From positions 15,753-78,378 of the forward strand of contig DF237384.1 of assembly GCA_000708835.1 (NCBI GenBank): a stretch of 62,626 nucleotides of DNA. The letters run 5' to 3'. The DNA comes from Klebsormidium nitens. Lineage: Eukaryota; Streptophyta; Klebsormidiophyceae; Klebsormidiales; Klebsormidiaceae. Below the pieces are notes generated by a model. The model saw nothing but the letters and a program-made list of their open reading frames with translations. It did no database searches and was not told where the DNA came from. Below, piece by piece: positions 24,701-36,700 of this stretch (its first letter is position 1; each line of letters starts with the position of its first letter). A program made the translations under genes and the position numbers.

Positions 24701-27700
24701 ACCGTCACAATCGCCGGCCATCCAGTGACGGGAAGCCCGTTCGCGGCGACCATCATGCCCCTTCCTGCCCCATCCCCGTCGCCATCTCCGTCGCCGTCAC
24801 CGTTACCGTCACCGTCCGTCTCGGCGGCCCCGTCGCCCTCCCCCTCTAGTTCGCCTGCGCCCTCCGCCTCCCCGTCTCCTTCAAGCTCTGCCGCCCCCTC
24901 TAGTTCGCCTGCGCCCTCCGCCTCACCATCCCCTTCAAGCTCTGCCGCCCCCTCTAGTTCACCGTCTCCGTCGACTTCCGCCGCACCCTCCGCGTCGCCC
25001 TCCCCATCTACTTCTGCAGCCCCCTCGAAGTCGCCTTCCCCCTCAAGCTCTGCCACCCCGTCTGCTTCTCCTTCCCCCTCTAGTTCTCCTGCCCCTTCTT
25101 CATCTCCCTCCCCTTCTAGTTCATCCTCCGCCTCCCCCTCTGCTTCCGCCTCCCCGTCTCCCTCTCTATCCGCTTTCCCATCTTCATCCCCCTCCCCTTC
25201 CGCATCTCCTTCGCCCAAGCCTTCGCAATCGACGTCTCCTTTCCCGTCGACTTCTCCCTCCCCTTTGCTCTCTGCCAAACCGTCAACCAGTCCTTCTCCC
25301 AGTCAATCTGCGTCCCCCTCTACTTCAAATTCACCATCGCCGTCGACCTCCCTGTCTCCCTCACCTTCGATCTCTCTCTCGCCTTCACCCTCCGCATCGC
25401 TTTCTCCAAGTTCAAGCCCCTCACTCTCCACGCAGCCCTCGTCCTCTCCCTCTCCATCCCCTTCCACGTCAGCACAGCCCTCGCCATCCACGTCAGCATC
25501 GCCGTCCACGTCAGCACAGCCCTCGCCATCCACGTCAGCATCGCCGTCCACGTCAGCAAAGCCCTCCCCCTCGCCTTCTCCATCACAGTCGGCGCAAGCC
25601 TCCCTCTCTCCGTCCCCCTCTCTTTCTCCGTCCCCCTCCACTTCTGCGGTGCCTTCCCCGAGCGCGTCTCCTTCCCCCTCCCCCTCGGCGTCGCCTTCCG
25701 CCTCGCCCTCCCCGTCCCCTTCCCCGGCCAGAATCCCGGCAAATGCCAGCCTGTCTCTCCTGGGCGGGCCAGGCATCACCGGGAGCGTGCAGGGGACGAA
25801 GAGCAGCATCAAAATCACCGCCGTGTAAGTTTCAAACAGAACTAGTTCGTTGGTGCGCTCTTTGAACGTTTTGGGGGTGCAAAGAAGGATTCTTGCTTCC
25901 TACTTTCCTGAGATAGAGGTTGGAGATTTTGCATCTCCTTCAGGAAGGTAAAATCTGTCGTTGTTTTAAGTCCCTTCGTATTGCTTGGAGGTAGTCTCGC
26001 AGTATACATACCTGTTTTTGAGAAAATTGTTGAAAAGATGGCCTCCAATCTGAATCAGTGCGTACCACGCAGCGACTCTCAAGTCTACACTTTCTCCAAG
26101 ACAAAGGAGCCACGCTCGCACGCTCTGAATCAAGTAGCAGTTTTCCGAACTTCCGCAGGCAAAGACCATAATTTGATTTTCGCTCATCAATGAATCTCGA
26201 TCACCGCCTTGAGAGTCTCAACTTTCCAAAGCTGTTTTTTCCTGAAGTTCACATTGCGATGTACCATCTTGCGGTTCCCATTCTAAACTTATTTTGGCGC
26301 TTTTTGCAGCAACTCGTTCGGCGGCGCAGTCACGAGCGGGGGGGACCCCTTCACAGTGCGCATCGTCAACGGCACGTGCACCGCCGCCACGTGCAGCGCT
26401 TACGTCACCGACCACGCCGACGGCACATACACCGTCACCTACTCGTTTTCTTCCCCCGGGGTATACCAGCTGAAGATTTCGCTGAACGGGGTGCCAGTCG
26501 GAAGCGGGACCGCCGCCCCCAGCCCCCTGTTCCTGACCATTCTAAACAAGAACGCCCTTCTAGTTCTCGACCCAGCCGCCACTACCGCTTCCGGCAAGGG
26601 CCTCGGAGGAAGCATTGCCGGCGTCCCAGGGAGCTTCGTCATCTATGCAAAGGACAAGAACGGCCTTTCTCTGGTCGTGGGCGGCGCGCAGTTCTCCCTT
26701 TCCCTGACGCCCAATTCGTCCGTAACCACCGCGGTCATCGACAACCTCGACGGAACCTACAGTGCCTCGTATACTGCCACAAAGGCTGGGCCCTACACAG
26801 CGCGTCTCTTTTACAACAAAACCATCCCGGTTAGCGCGGTCTCGGGGCATGCGCTGAACGTAACCCCCGCCGCGACCGCGGCCGCCAACACGACACTTGC
26901 CGTGCCATTCGTGGCGAAGGCGGCCGCGGGGTCTGCCCTCGTGGCGAAGATCGCCCCAGCTGACGTGTATGGAAACCCGGTGGCTTACGGCTCAGGTTAC
27001 GACCCCGCAAATGACGTGTTCGTGCTCCTGATTGCTGACGTCACGTCAGGCCACCGGACGTTTAACCCCGCGGTCTTAACCGACAATGTCTACCAAATAT
27101 CCACGAACCTGACGACCGCCGGACCGTACGAATTGACCGTTCAACTGGGGGGGGTGCCTATCGCCACGCCCAAAGCAACGGTAACGATACTCCCCGGGGC
27201 GATGAGTGCAACCAAGAGCAGCGTCCAAGGAAGCACTTTCCAGTCCACCGCGGGTTCGGAAGCATATCTACAGCTCAGCCTGCTCGACGCCTTCGGGAAC
27301 GCGGCCGCGGCGGGCGCGTCTTGTACTGCTACGTTCACGGGCGCGACTGGCGCCGGCGCGGTTTGGCCGTGCGACGCGGCCTCGCGGGTGAAGTATAACC
27401 TGACGGTGGCGGATACTTATACAGTGCACGTCGTCGCGGCTCAGGGCGCGGCCAGCATTTCTGTCGGGGCGGTCTCCGTTTCCGTTCTGCCCGCCGCGCA
27501 AAGCGCGCTTGCAAGCAGCGCGAGCGGCCCCGGGCTGACCCAAGCGCGCGCGGGCGTGGCCGCAAATTTCACCATTCTGACTTCCGACCTGTATGGCAAC
27601 CCCGTCGAGGGGCAAGCGAGCGGTTTCATTGTCCAGCTCATAAGCGATGCGAAGGGCTTCACGACTGTTGGAAACGTGTCGAGCAACGCTGACGGGACGT

Positions 27701-30700
27701 TGGTGGGCAGCTATACGGTGACCGCCGCGGGCACGTACAAGTTATGGGTGAAAGTCGGGGGAGTTGCTATTGGAAGCGGCACGCCATTCGTGCTGACTGT
27801 GAAGCCCGCTTATACAAGCGCAGCTAATACGTATGCGCGGCTGGCCGGCTCTTCCGTCCCGCTGAGCAGCGGAACAGTTGCGAGCGTCACAGCGGGGCAG
27901 ACAGGGCAGATTGTCATCCGTGCCGTCGATATGTTCGGGTACTCCCAAGTGGACGGGAGCAGCGGGAAGCAGAAAGTGGTTGATAAGTTTGCGGCCGCGT
28001 TTGGACCATCAACGGTGATGGAGAATGACGCCCTGGTTCCGACTGGTGCCGCGCTGGGGAGCACCGTTGATAATGGGGACGGTGAGCAGCGGTCCAGCTT
28101 GTGGACTCTAATGTATTTCTCGTGAAACTAGTACTTGCAGCTAATCCATAAAGTGGCGGCCGAGTAAAATTATAAGGATTCTTTGAAGGATCTCAATTGT
28201 TAGTTGCCACAAGGAACTTAATTGCCTCTGGTGCCAGTTGAGGTCTTAGCAGGCGATGGTTCCTCAGGAGTAGGTCTCACTGTATAACGAAACGTGTAAA
28301 CTATCAGCCTGGATGACACGTTTGATTTTTGCACTTGCTTGTGTGCTTCCAGTCCTAGTCGTTTTTTATCTCGGCAGTTCAGAAGATGCCAATTTATCTT
28401 GCTGGCAAAAGAATGGTTAAAGTACTCGGGGAATAAAAGTTGGCTTCTAAACAGTGCTTTTAAAAAGTGCTTTCAAAGGATATTTTTCTGCCAAACTCGT
28501 CCTTCAAAAAGTACCGTCCTGGCTTTCTTTTCAGTTGCCAAAAGTTTGCAATTGTAGAGATAAAAAACTTTTCCTGATCCAGAGATATGGCAGGCTGGAA
28601 TCGGTGGATGAGAAAATGGTCTTGCACAGAACTGCTGCCCAAGAAGGGCCTGCCCGCTACCAACCGCGAAAAAATTGTTCCTCCAACTCTTGCAGGCACA
28701 TACAACATCTCGTTCTCGGCGACCAAGTCCATGAACGGCACCGTTCCTTTGACCTTCTCCCTTTCCGTCACTCTCATGACCGGCGCGGGTGGCGCTGCGC
28801 CGATCTCCGGAAGCCCATTCCTCTTCACCGTCACTTCGGGGGCGGTCAACCCTTCCTCCTCCGTCTTAACCCAAGTCAGCAACGGCGAGTCCAGCGTGGG
28901 GCTGACGTCATCCTTCCTGCTGACCACAAGGGACGCGTACGGAAACAACGGGCAGTACGTACCGGGAACCTTTTACGCGGTTACGGCGGACGCGGTGACG
29001 ACCATGCCGGCCGCGGCCGGCGTTGGGCAAACGGCGGCCGCGAGCATCATGGCCATGCTCCGGGACACTTCTACCGGGCAATCGAGGGCCCCTGAGGCAG
29101 CGGGGCTGCTTTTCGTTGGCGCCCGGTTCTCCAACGTGACTAACAACTACGACGGAACCTACACCCTGGTACTGACAACTCTCCAGGCGGGGCCGTATAA
29201 CATAACCGCCAGGATCAACAACGTGGTGGTTCAACCGGTCAGCGGGTACACGCTTCTTAACCAGGTTGTGCCACCGGGCCAAGACGCCCCGGGCGCCTTC
29301 ACGGCGACCGGCCCAGGAATCGGCGCGCTTAGCGTGGTCGCTGGCACGGATGCGCAGTTAACCGTCCAGGCGCGCGATCAGTTCGGCAACCCGACAAGCA
29401 CCAACGTGAGCGCGCTCGTGCAAACCCTAGTGGCAAGCTTCCAGGTCATGTCCGGGACGTCCAGCAGCTTCGTAACGCTGACGGGCGTTTCGGCCGTCAC
29501 CGTTTCCGCACCCCGGGAGGGAGCGCCGGGCCAAATCGTGGTCCCCTTCCGGCCGCTCAAATCGGGTAACCTGCTTAGCTCCCTCAAGATTGGTAGCAGC
29601 CCGGTTTCAACTCTCAAGGGGAGCCCATACTCGGGCGTCGTTCTCCCGGGAGAGCCGGCCGCGGCCGCGTGCGTTGCCACCGGCCCCGGTCTGCGCGGCG
29701 CGCTCGTGTGCGCGAGTGGAGGGACGTCATCCTGCGCCAACGCGAGCATCACGCTCCTGCCCATGGACTCCAACGGCAACCTGGTCATAGATCCGGCACA
29801 GGGTACGAGCCCAAAGGCCGCCACGTGTCAGCGCTTCGGAGTTTCATTCTCGAGCCCGAAGTTGGTCAATATGGGCGACATTCAGGCGGACGTAGGCAGA
29901 TGCGTGGTCGCCTACAGCGCCACACAGAGCGGCGCGCAGCGGATCACCGTCACTTTTGACGGCCAGATTGTCGGGGCGTATGACGCGACGATCCGGCAGG
30001 GGGTGGGTTCCGCTGACGCCAATGAGAGCATATTGACCGGGGACGGAATCAACTCCGTTATAAAGGCGGGACAGCCGGCTGGCCTCAACATCACTTTGAT
30101 TGACCGGAACGGACTTGCTCTACCCAACGGAGAGGGAACGACGGTCCTGGCCACAGTAACCCCAAACACCATGACGGGAACAAACCCGGTTATTGCCTTC
30201 ACCGACAACCGGAACGGACAATATTTGGCTCGGTTCACGCCGCTGGTAACCGGGGTCTTCACCGTGGTTATCACCATCAACGGCCAGCCGCTCAGCCAGA
30301 ACGCTGCCGGGTTCAACATAACCGTGGCGTCCGCGGTAACCGACCCCAGTTCGACCCGGGTTAACATCCTGCCCAACGCTCCGGTGAAGCGCGTACCCGA
30401 CTTTGTAACCGTCCAGATCTCCCCCCTGGACACTAACTTCAACCCCCAGGACTACGTCATCCCGTCAACCGACGCCTTTTCCGTTGCCGGGAGCCGCCCG
30501 GACGGATCGACGTTTGCCCTGACGGCGTCCAAAATCGCGTCAGCATCGGCGGCGGGTTACGTCTACATGGCCAGCTTCGCCCCGCTGCAGATGGGCGCTT
30601 ACAGCCTGCAAGTGCTCTGGTCCAACGGGGGTGACGTCAGCAGCTACGTGGGCGGCGTGAGCAACGTGTATTCGATCAACGTGGTGCAAGGACCTGCTTT

Positions 30701-33700
30701 CCCGGCCCAGACGGTGCTGCGCGGGCTGGGCGTCACGCAGGCGTCGGCGGGCGTGAAGGCCTCCTTCTCGGTCATCCTGAGCGATGCAGGTGAGCTCTCT
30801 TGGAAGATCACATTGGAGGATCTCGTGTCGTCAACGTTGTAATACTGCTGTACGCTACTGTATACTGTATACGTCAGAAAAACTACACGTCAATTCAGCC
30901 GTTCCTAGACTTTCATTTCGCTCCGGGAACACTGACGCCTGAGCCGCGGTCTTGCAGGCGGGAATCGCATCACTTCCAAGAACGATCTGGTGGCTGCCAA
31001 CGTCACAGGCCAGGTGACGTCCAGCTGGACGGCCGCCACCGTTCCCGTCAACATGACGGTCGTCCTCACGGAGGGCCAAGCAGGCTACGTAGGCGGCTAC
31101 GTGCCTCTGCAGAGCGGCCCCGCGTATCTGGACGTCTTTGTGGGAGGGAAGATGCTCAGGTTTCCGAACCTCACAGTCAACGCAGGTAAGATCGCCTCGG
31201 TTAGTGCAGTCAGAAAATGGAGGCTTCACGTTGTATTGTCCGCTCTATTCAGCGGAGGAATGCACGCACGCATGGTTACGAGATTTTACAGCTGTCCTTT
31301 GCGCTGGTTGGATGATCAGCAAGGTATGGATGGAAGCTTCTTGAACGTGCTCCTTTTATGGGTGAGCGTTTGACTCCTGGTTATACTCTTTCTGCGCTTA
31401 TTTGAGCTTCTATCTTGACCGAGTTTCAGCTGGAACTTTCTAGACGCCTGTCCCTCGGTTCTTGCACTGCCGCAGAGCCTTTGTTTCTTGTACACTCGTC
31501 CGGCACCCTGTTTCTTCCAGACCCGGCCCTTTGTGATCTCCAGTCCCCTTCCTCGCAGGCGAGATTGACACCAAGTCTTGCTCTGCCGCTCTCGTGGGCA
31601 CGGAGCTTCTGGGAGTGTATTCCGTGCCGGCCGGAGTCTCGTCAAAGATCTTGGTGTATGCCCGGGACTCGTACGGGAATCCCGTCACTTCCGGCACCGC
31701 GACTTTCTCCGTCACATTGCAAAACGCGGCCGCGAACGCGTTCCTCCGCCCGGACTCCGTCAGCTTTGTGAAGGACCATTACGAGGTCGCTTACACGCCC
31801 GCAAAGGCCGGGGTCTACCAGGTAAGCAACACGCGTGCCAGGCTTATCTATATCTCGTTTTCTTGGTAACTACCAAGTCCTCTTGAAGCGATAGTTGTCA
31901 GGTCTGTCAAAGGATCGAGGTCCGAGTTCGTACAAGAGTAGTTTAGCCGTTTAAGGATTGCTTCATATAGCAGCTTCGTCAAATGGTTCTGGATTTCCTG
32001 ATTGCCATGAATGCTTTTTACAGATGTAGATGCTTTCCTTCTGTTTGATTTCCGACCTGCTGCTCAGAAGAGGCAGCAGCGGGCACCATTGAAGCAGAAC
32101 AGTTGTCTACAGTCTGGCCTGGACATAATCACCACATCACTAAATTTGAAACTCAACACAAAGATCCGCGGCTCTGTGCACATGCTACCTCAAACACTCC
32201 ACCCTTCTTTTTGCAGATTGGAGCTCACGACCCGAATCCCCACTGACTCTCGACGCCTTCGGTCCCTTCATTCTCCTGTTAACGCACCTGACTTGTGTCG
32301 GACTCCCCCCTCGCAGATCACCATTAAGCGTGGCCAGGACCCCATTGGCGGCGGCCCTTACTCCGTCACCGTCCGTCCGGGCGCCACTTCGAGCGCGGCC
32401 TCCAAGCTCCTCCCCTCCTCCGCGGCAAACTGTACCGCGGGCGGCTCGCACGCTGTAACGGTGCAAGCCTACGACGATCAGGGGAACCCCCAGACCTCTT
32501 CCGGCGACAACTTCTACGTGAGCATCACCGGGAGCAACGCCTGCTCGGGGGCGATGAGCCCAATCGGTTCCGGCCTGTATTCCTTCAGCTGCCCCTGTGT
32601 TTCCGCCGGGAAAGCCAAGGGCGGGTTGACCGTGACGCTGAAAACGGCCGCCGGGATGGACACCGTGGCGGCCAACCTGCCCCTGACCACGGTTCCCGGG
32701 CCGGTTAACGTGACCAACTTTCAGGTTAGCGGGGAAGCGCTGGCGGGGTTGGTCGCCGGGACCCCCGCTTCGTTGCTCCTGACCGCCAGAGACTCGGCCC
32801 TGAATCAGCTCTGGGCGGGCGGGCTCAGCGTCTCCGTCACGCTGACGTCAGTCGCGGCGGGCGCAATCAGGGCCAACGTCACCGACAACCGGGACGGTAC
32901 TTACACTGCCTCGCCCGTGGTGGTCTCCGCCGGAACGTACCAGCTGAACGCCAACCTGGCCGGAACCTCGTTCTACAGTACCAGCGTGTCCGTCCAGGCG
33001 GCCGCGCCCGCGCCCGACTTAACGGTGGTGACTCTCCCGGTCGCTTTCACCTCCGGCCAACCGGGCACGTTCTCAGTCCAACTCGTCGATCGGTTCCTTA
33101 ACCCGGTTGGCACTCCCGACCTGGTTAATGTACAAACCGCCCAGGTTTCCTCCGTCTCCAGCGCATCTGGAGGCGTGATTTCGCTGCCTGTCGCCATAGC
33201 CCAGGACCCGGTAAGGTCTGTGTACACAGTTACGCTAACCCCAGTTGCGGCGGGGGTGGTCAGACTCTCTCTCGTAGTTGGCAAGAAAGCTGTTGTGAAT
33301 TCCACAACGGGGTTGGCCTACACGGCTGCAGTTAACCCGGGGATCATCTCGCCGGCAAACTGCCTGGTTGCCGGGTCCGGTTACCTGGCTGGCGCGGCGT
33401 CCAACCGGGAGGCCAGCTTTTTCATCACGGCCCGTGACGCAAACAACACCGTCGGAGACCTTCTCTCAGGCAAAACTTTCTCCGTCACCTTTTCGGACCC
33501 CACGGTTACGTTAACCGGTCCAATCACACGACAGGGCGGGGGAGTCTTCCGGGCGGCCTATACCCCCACAGTCGCTCAAGTATTGGCTAACCCGGGGGGG
33601 CTCCAAATCGTGGTCACTTACGACGGGACTCAGGTTGGCAACAGTACGGTTACGCTCCTGGCCGTTCCGGGGAGCCCTTCCGCCGCGCGCAGCGTTGCCA

Positions 33701-36700
33701 TAGACGAGAACGGGGTGCAGCTGACGTCACTCGACGCGATCGTTGGGCAAACGGTGACGTTTTACATCCAGCCGCGGGATGCCGCGGGTTTGGACATCAA
33801 GAGCGTGGGCCCCCGGGACGCGTTCGGTGTGAATGTGCCCAACGCCGGGATAATCATCCCCACGCCGCTGGCAGACGGGCGCTACCTGGTGTCTTTCACC
33901 ACTCAGGTCGCGCAGCCGGTAGCGGTAACGCTGACGAACTTCACGGACGCGAGCGTTACGCTGCTCAACAGCCCGCTGGCGGTGCGCGTCGCGCCCGGGC
34001 CTACCGCGGCCGCGGCTGCGAAGTTGCTCAAACCGGGCGGGGCGGAGGCGTATTCCGCGCAGACGCCGGTCACAGCAGGGACGGAAATCGTGATCGTTGT
34101 GAGGTCTTATGACGCAAGCGGGAATCCGCAGATGTATAACGCGCTGCGAGGGGGCGACGTATATACGGCCACACTCAAGGGCCCGCTTACAATAACCGCA
34201 GCCTCGGTTGATAATCAAGACGGAACGTACGAACTGCGCTGGACGACAACAGTGTCCGGAACGTATAACCTGACGGTCTGGTTGCGGGACCCGGTTTCGA
34301 GCAACCTGACGGCGACCAGCGCGCGGGACGTGGCCGTTCTGGTCGCTAATTCATACTTCGCCATCGGGCAGTGCGCGCTGAAGTCAGGCTCGCTGCCGGC
34401 CGCGACGGTCATGGCGGGGGTCGAGCAGTCCTTCGTTGTGGTGGCGAGGTGAGACCTCGCTTTAATGTTCTTGCTTCGGGCGGCTTTCCTCAACCTTGTA
34501 GTACTTTCAGGAGCGAGAGACAACAGTCGTATTGATCGATATGGAGGCTGGCTCTTTGGTCCATTGCTGAATCACAAAGTTCCCGATCCATTTGCTCTGC
34601 AAGAATTTCCGAAGTACAATCAGCTTCTGACGTTGGGCTTGAAAAAGGTTGACCTTTCTTTGACATGAGAATTTTGAATGGAAAAGCAGCTCTGCACACA
34701 GTGCAATATCTACCGACCTTAAAGAGTCGGCGTTGGATGCAACAAGTCAAACTAGTGTTCTAAAGTTTCGCTCGGATCTGCATTGTGCAGAGACGCTTTC
34801 GGAAACCCCTACAACACCGGGGACAAGTCGTTTGCTGTCAACTTTACCGGCCCGTCTTCCATTCAATACACGGTGACCGGAACGAGCGTGGCGAGCGAGT
34901 TCCGCGTCACCTACACAGCGACGCTTGTGGGCGCTTACCAGGCGACGGTCAGCAGCGCAGATGACGTCACAGCTGTGGTGCCAGGCACTCCAGTCCAGGT
35001 GAGGGAGATTCGCGGTTGATAGGGTCTCCTGACTTCATTATTCTGACTTTCCCTTTCGGTCGGAGGGTTCCATGTGGTTGAGTCACTCGGAGCCTGGAGT
35101 TTGCTAAGCGACCCTCACTGATCCACTTCTATCTAGAACTGCTGCGTGGCTACTCTTGGCCACCGCCATGAGCCTTCTCGGTGACAAATTGAGGTCTGCC
35201 TAATCACTTTTTGATCAGATTACCTTTTTCTTACAAATAGCAAAATCAGCTCCGGTTTTTCCCCCGCTCCAAATTTTCATTATCTACATTGGACGTGTCT
35301 TTTCAAACCTTCTTAGAGACTTGAATTCAATCCACCCTCTTTTGCAGATCTCCGTGGTCCCCGGGGCCATTTCTGCTCGCTTCAGCTCCGCCGCGGGCAC
35401 CGGTCTCGCGGCCGGCACCGCGGGCGCGGCCGCGTCCTTCACCGTGACCGCGAAGGACGCGGCGGGGAACATCAATAGCACCCTCCCCACTGTTAACTTT
35501 TTGCCCGCAAGCGCCGTCCCCAGTGGTTCCGTCCAGCTTCAGCTGACGTTATGCTCGAGCTTCGGAGTCGGCTGCCAGGCGCTGGTGACGTATACGCCCG
35601 CGACCTATGGCACTGTGACGGTCGTCATCACATATGGGCCAACAGGTGAGTGCGAACTCCAAATGCAAAGACTCATCACGAAGGTCGGTCATGTGTAAAC
35701 AAAACCTGGAACGAGTTGCTCTTTTGATTTTGAGCTGCGACTTCAACACGCATGAGAGGGCAAAGCCTCCGAAGGAATTTTTTGTCCGGCCCAATTTGAA
35801 AGCTTTGAGATTTGTGTGGACCACGTTTTATGCCAAAAACGTCTCGTGCCTGAACCCGTTCCAGCACCTTGTAGAACCAGGCAGAGACAGGTGTACTCAT
35901 GCTCTGCCCTCTCGTGTTCCGCTTTGCAGCCGTCGGTCCCGCTGGCGGCTTCGCGGTCGCCGTCGCGCCCGCGGCCGCGCCCCAACTCGTTGCCGCCAAG
36001 ATGGCCAACAGCCTCGGCGCCATTTTGGTCTCTTTTGACCAAGACACCAACCTGGGCTCAACGGCAGGCTCCTCCCTAGCCAACTGCCAGACCCTGCTCG
36101 ATCCGGCGCTCTTGCCCAAGCTTGGTTCCGTCCCTGCCTGCGGATTCCGTGACCGGAAGACTCTGGTCCTCACGCTCGGCAGCGGCGCCACGGTTTTACC
36201 TACCGGGTCCTCTAACCCGGACAGCGTAACTTTGCTACTGAACATCATTGGCAACGCCGCCCAGAGCTCGTACAATGCGTCCGGGTCGCTTCCGATCAGC
36301 GGCCCGGATTCCGGGCCCGTTCCCGTTTCTGTGCTGGCCGCCCCGACGTCGGTCGGGGTGTGCGACCCGGTCACTTTGGACGCGTCGGCCTCGAGCGGGA
36401 GCGGCGGCCGGGGCCTGCAGTTCAGCTACTTCGTACAGGTGGGCGAAACCGGCTTTAACATGGACCATTGTTTGTTGACATGATCTCGCTCTCTGCAATG
36501 AACACCTGCGAAGGTTTGAAAGCTGTTCAGCGGTTCCGGCAGCTAATCGGTATGGTGACCTAGTTCGTACTTGGTTAGACTGGTTCAACCTGGCCAAGCT
36601 TTGTTAAATCTTGACTTAAACCTCTGATGATCTTAACTTAGACCTTGCGCTGAAAAATTGCAACACGGAGAGGCTTCGCTGCCCCTCACCTGACATCCTC

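Larger units (their letters stand above)
24523..25824 (+). other. Exon 18: filamin-type repeat followed by Ser-Pro tract
   Basis: It starts TYGNLRSSGLPSDD and completes a filamin-type repeat (YTAGQYAITYSVS, GHPVTGSPFAATI). From 24758 to about 25737 it encodes some 326 residues made almost only of Ser, Pro, Ala and Thr. Such (SP)n runs are the known substrate of prolyl hydroxylation and O-glycosylation in plant and algal hydroxyproline-rich glycoproteins, so a stiff, glycosylated shaft is likely. It ends in phase 2 inside the next repeat. Confidence 0.8.

Noticed and set aside
24667-25818. Long minus-strand open frames rich in Glu-Gly-Asp opposite the Ser-Pro tract
   Set aside because: They are the mirror of the (TCN CCN) codon repeat. 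The plus-strand frame fits the splice phases on both sides, and the minus frames have no homology or splice context.
20489-35645. Bacterial-type invasin/Big repeats gained by horizontal transfer
   Set aside because: The DxxGN and AGxY strands are shared with filamin-type repeats, the region is full of introns at fixed repeat sites, and no bacterial flank is present.
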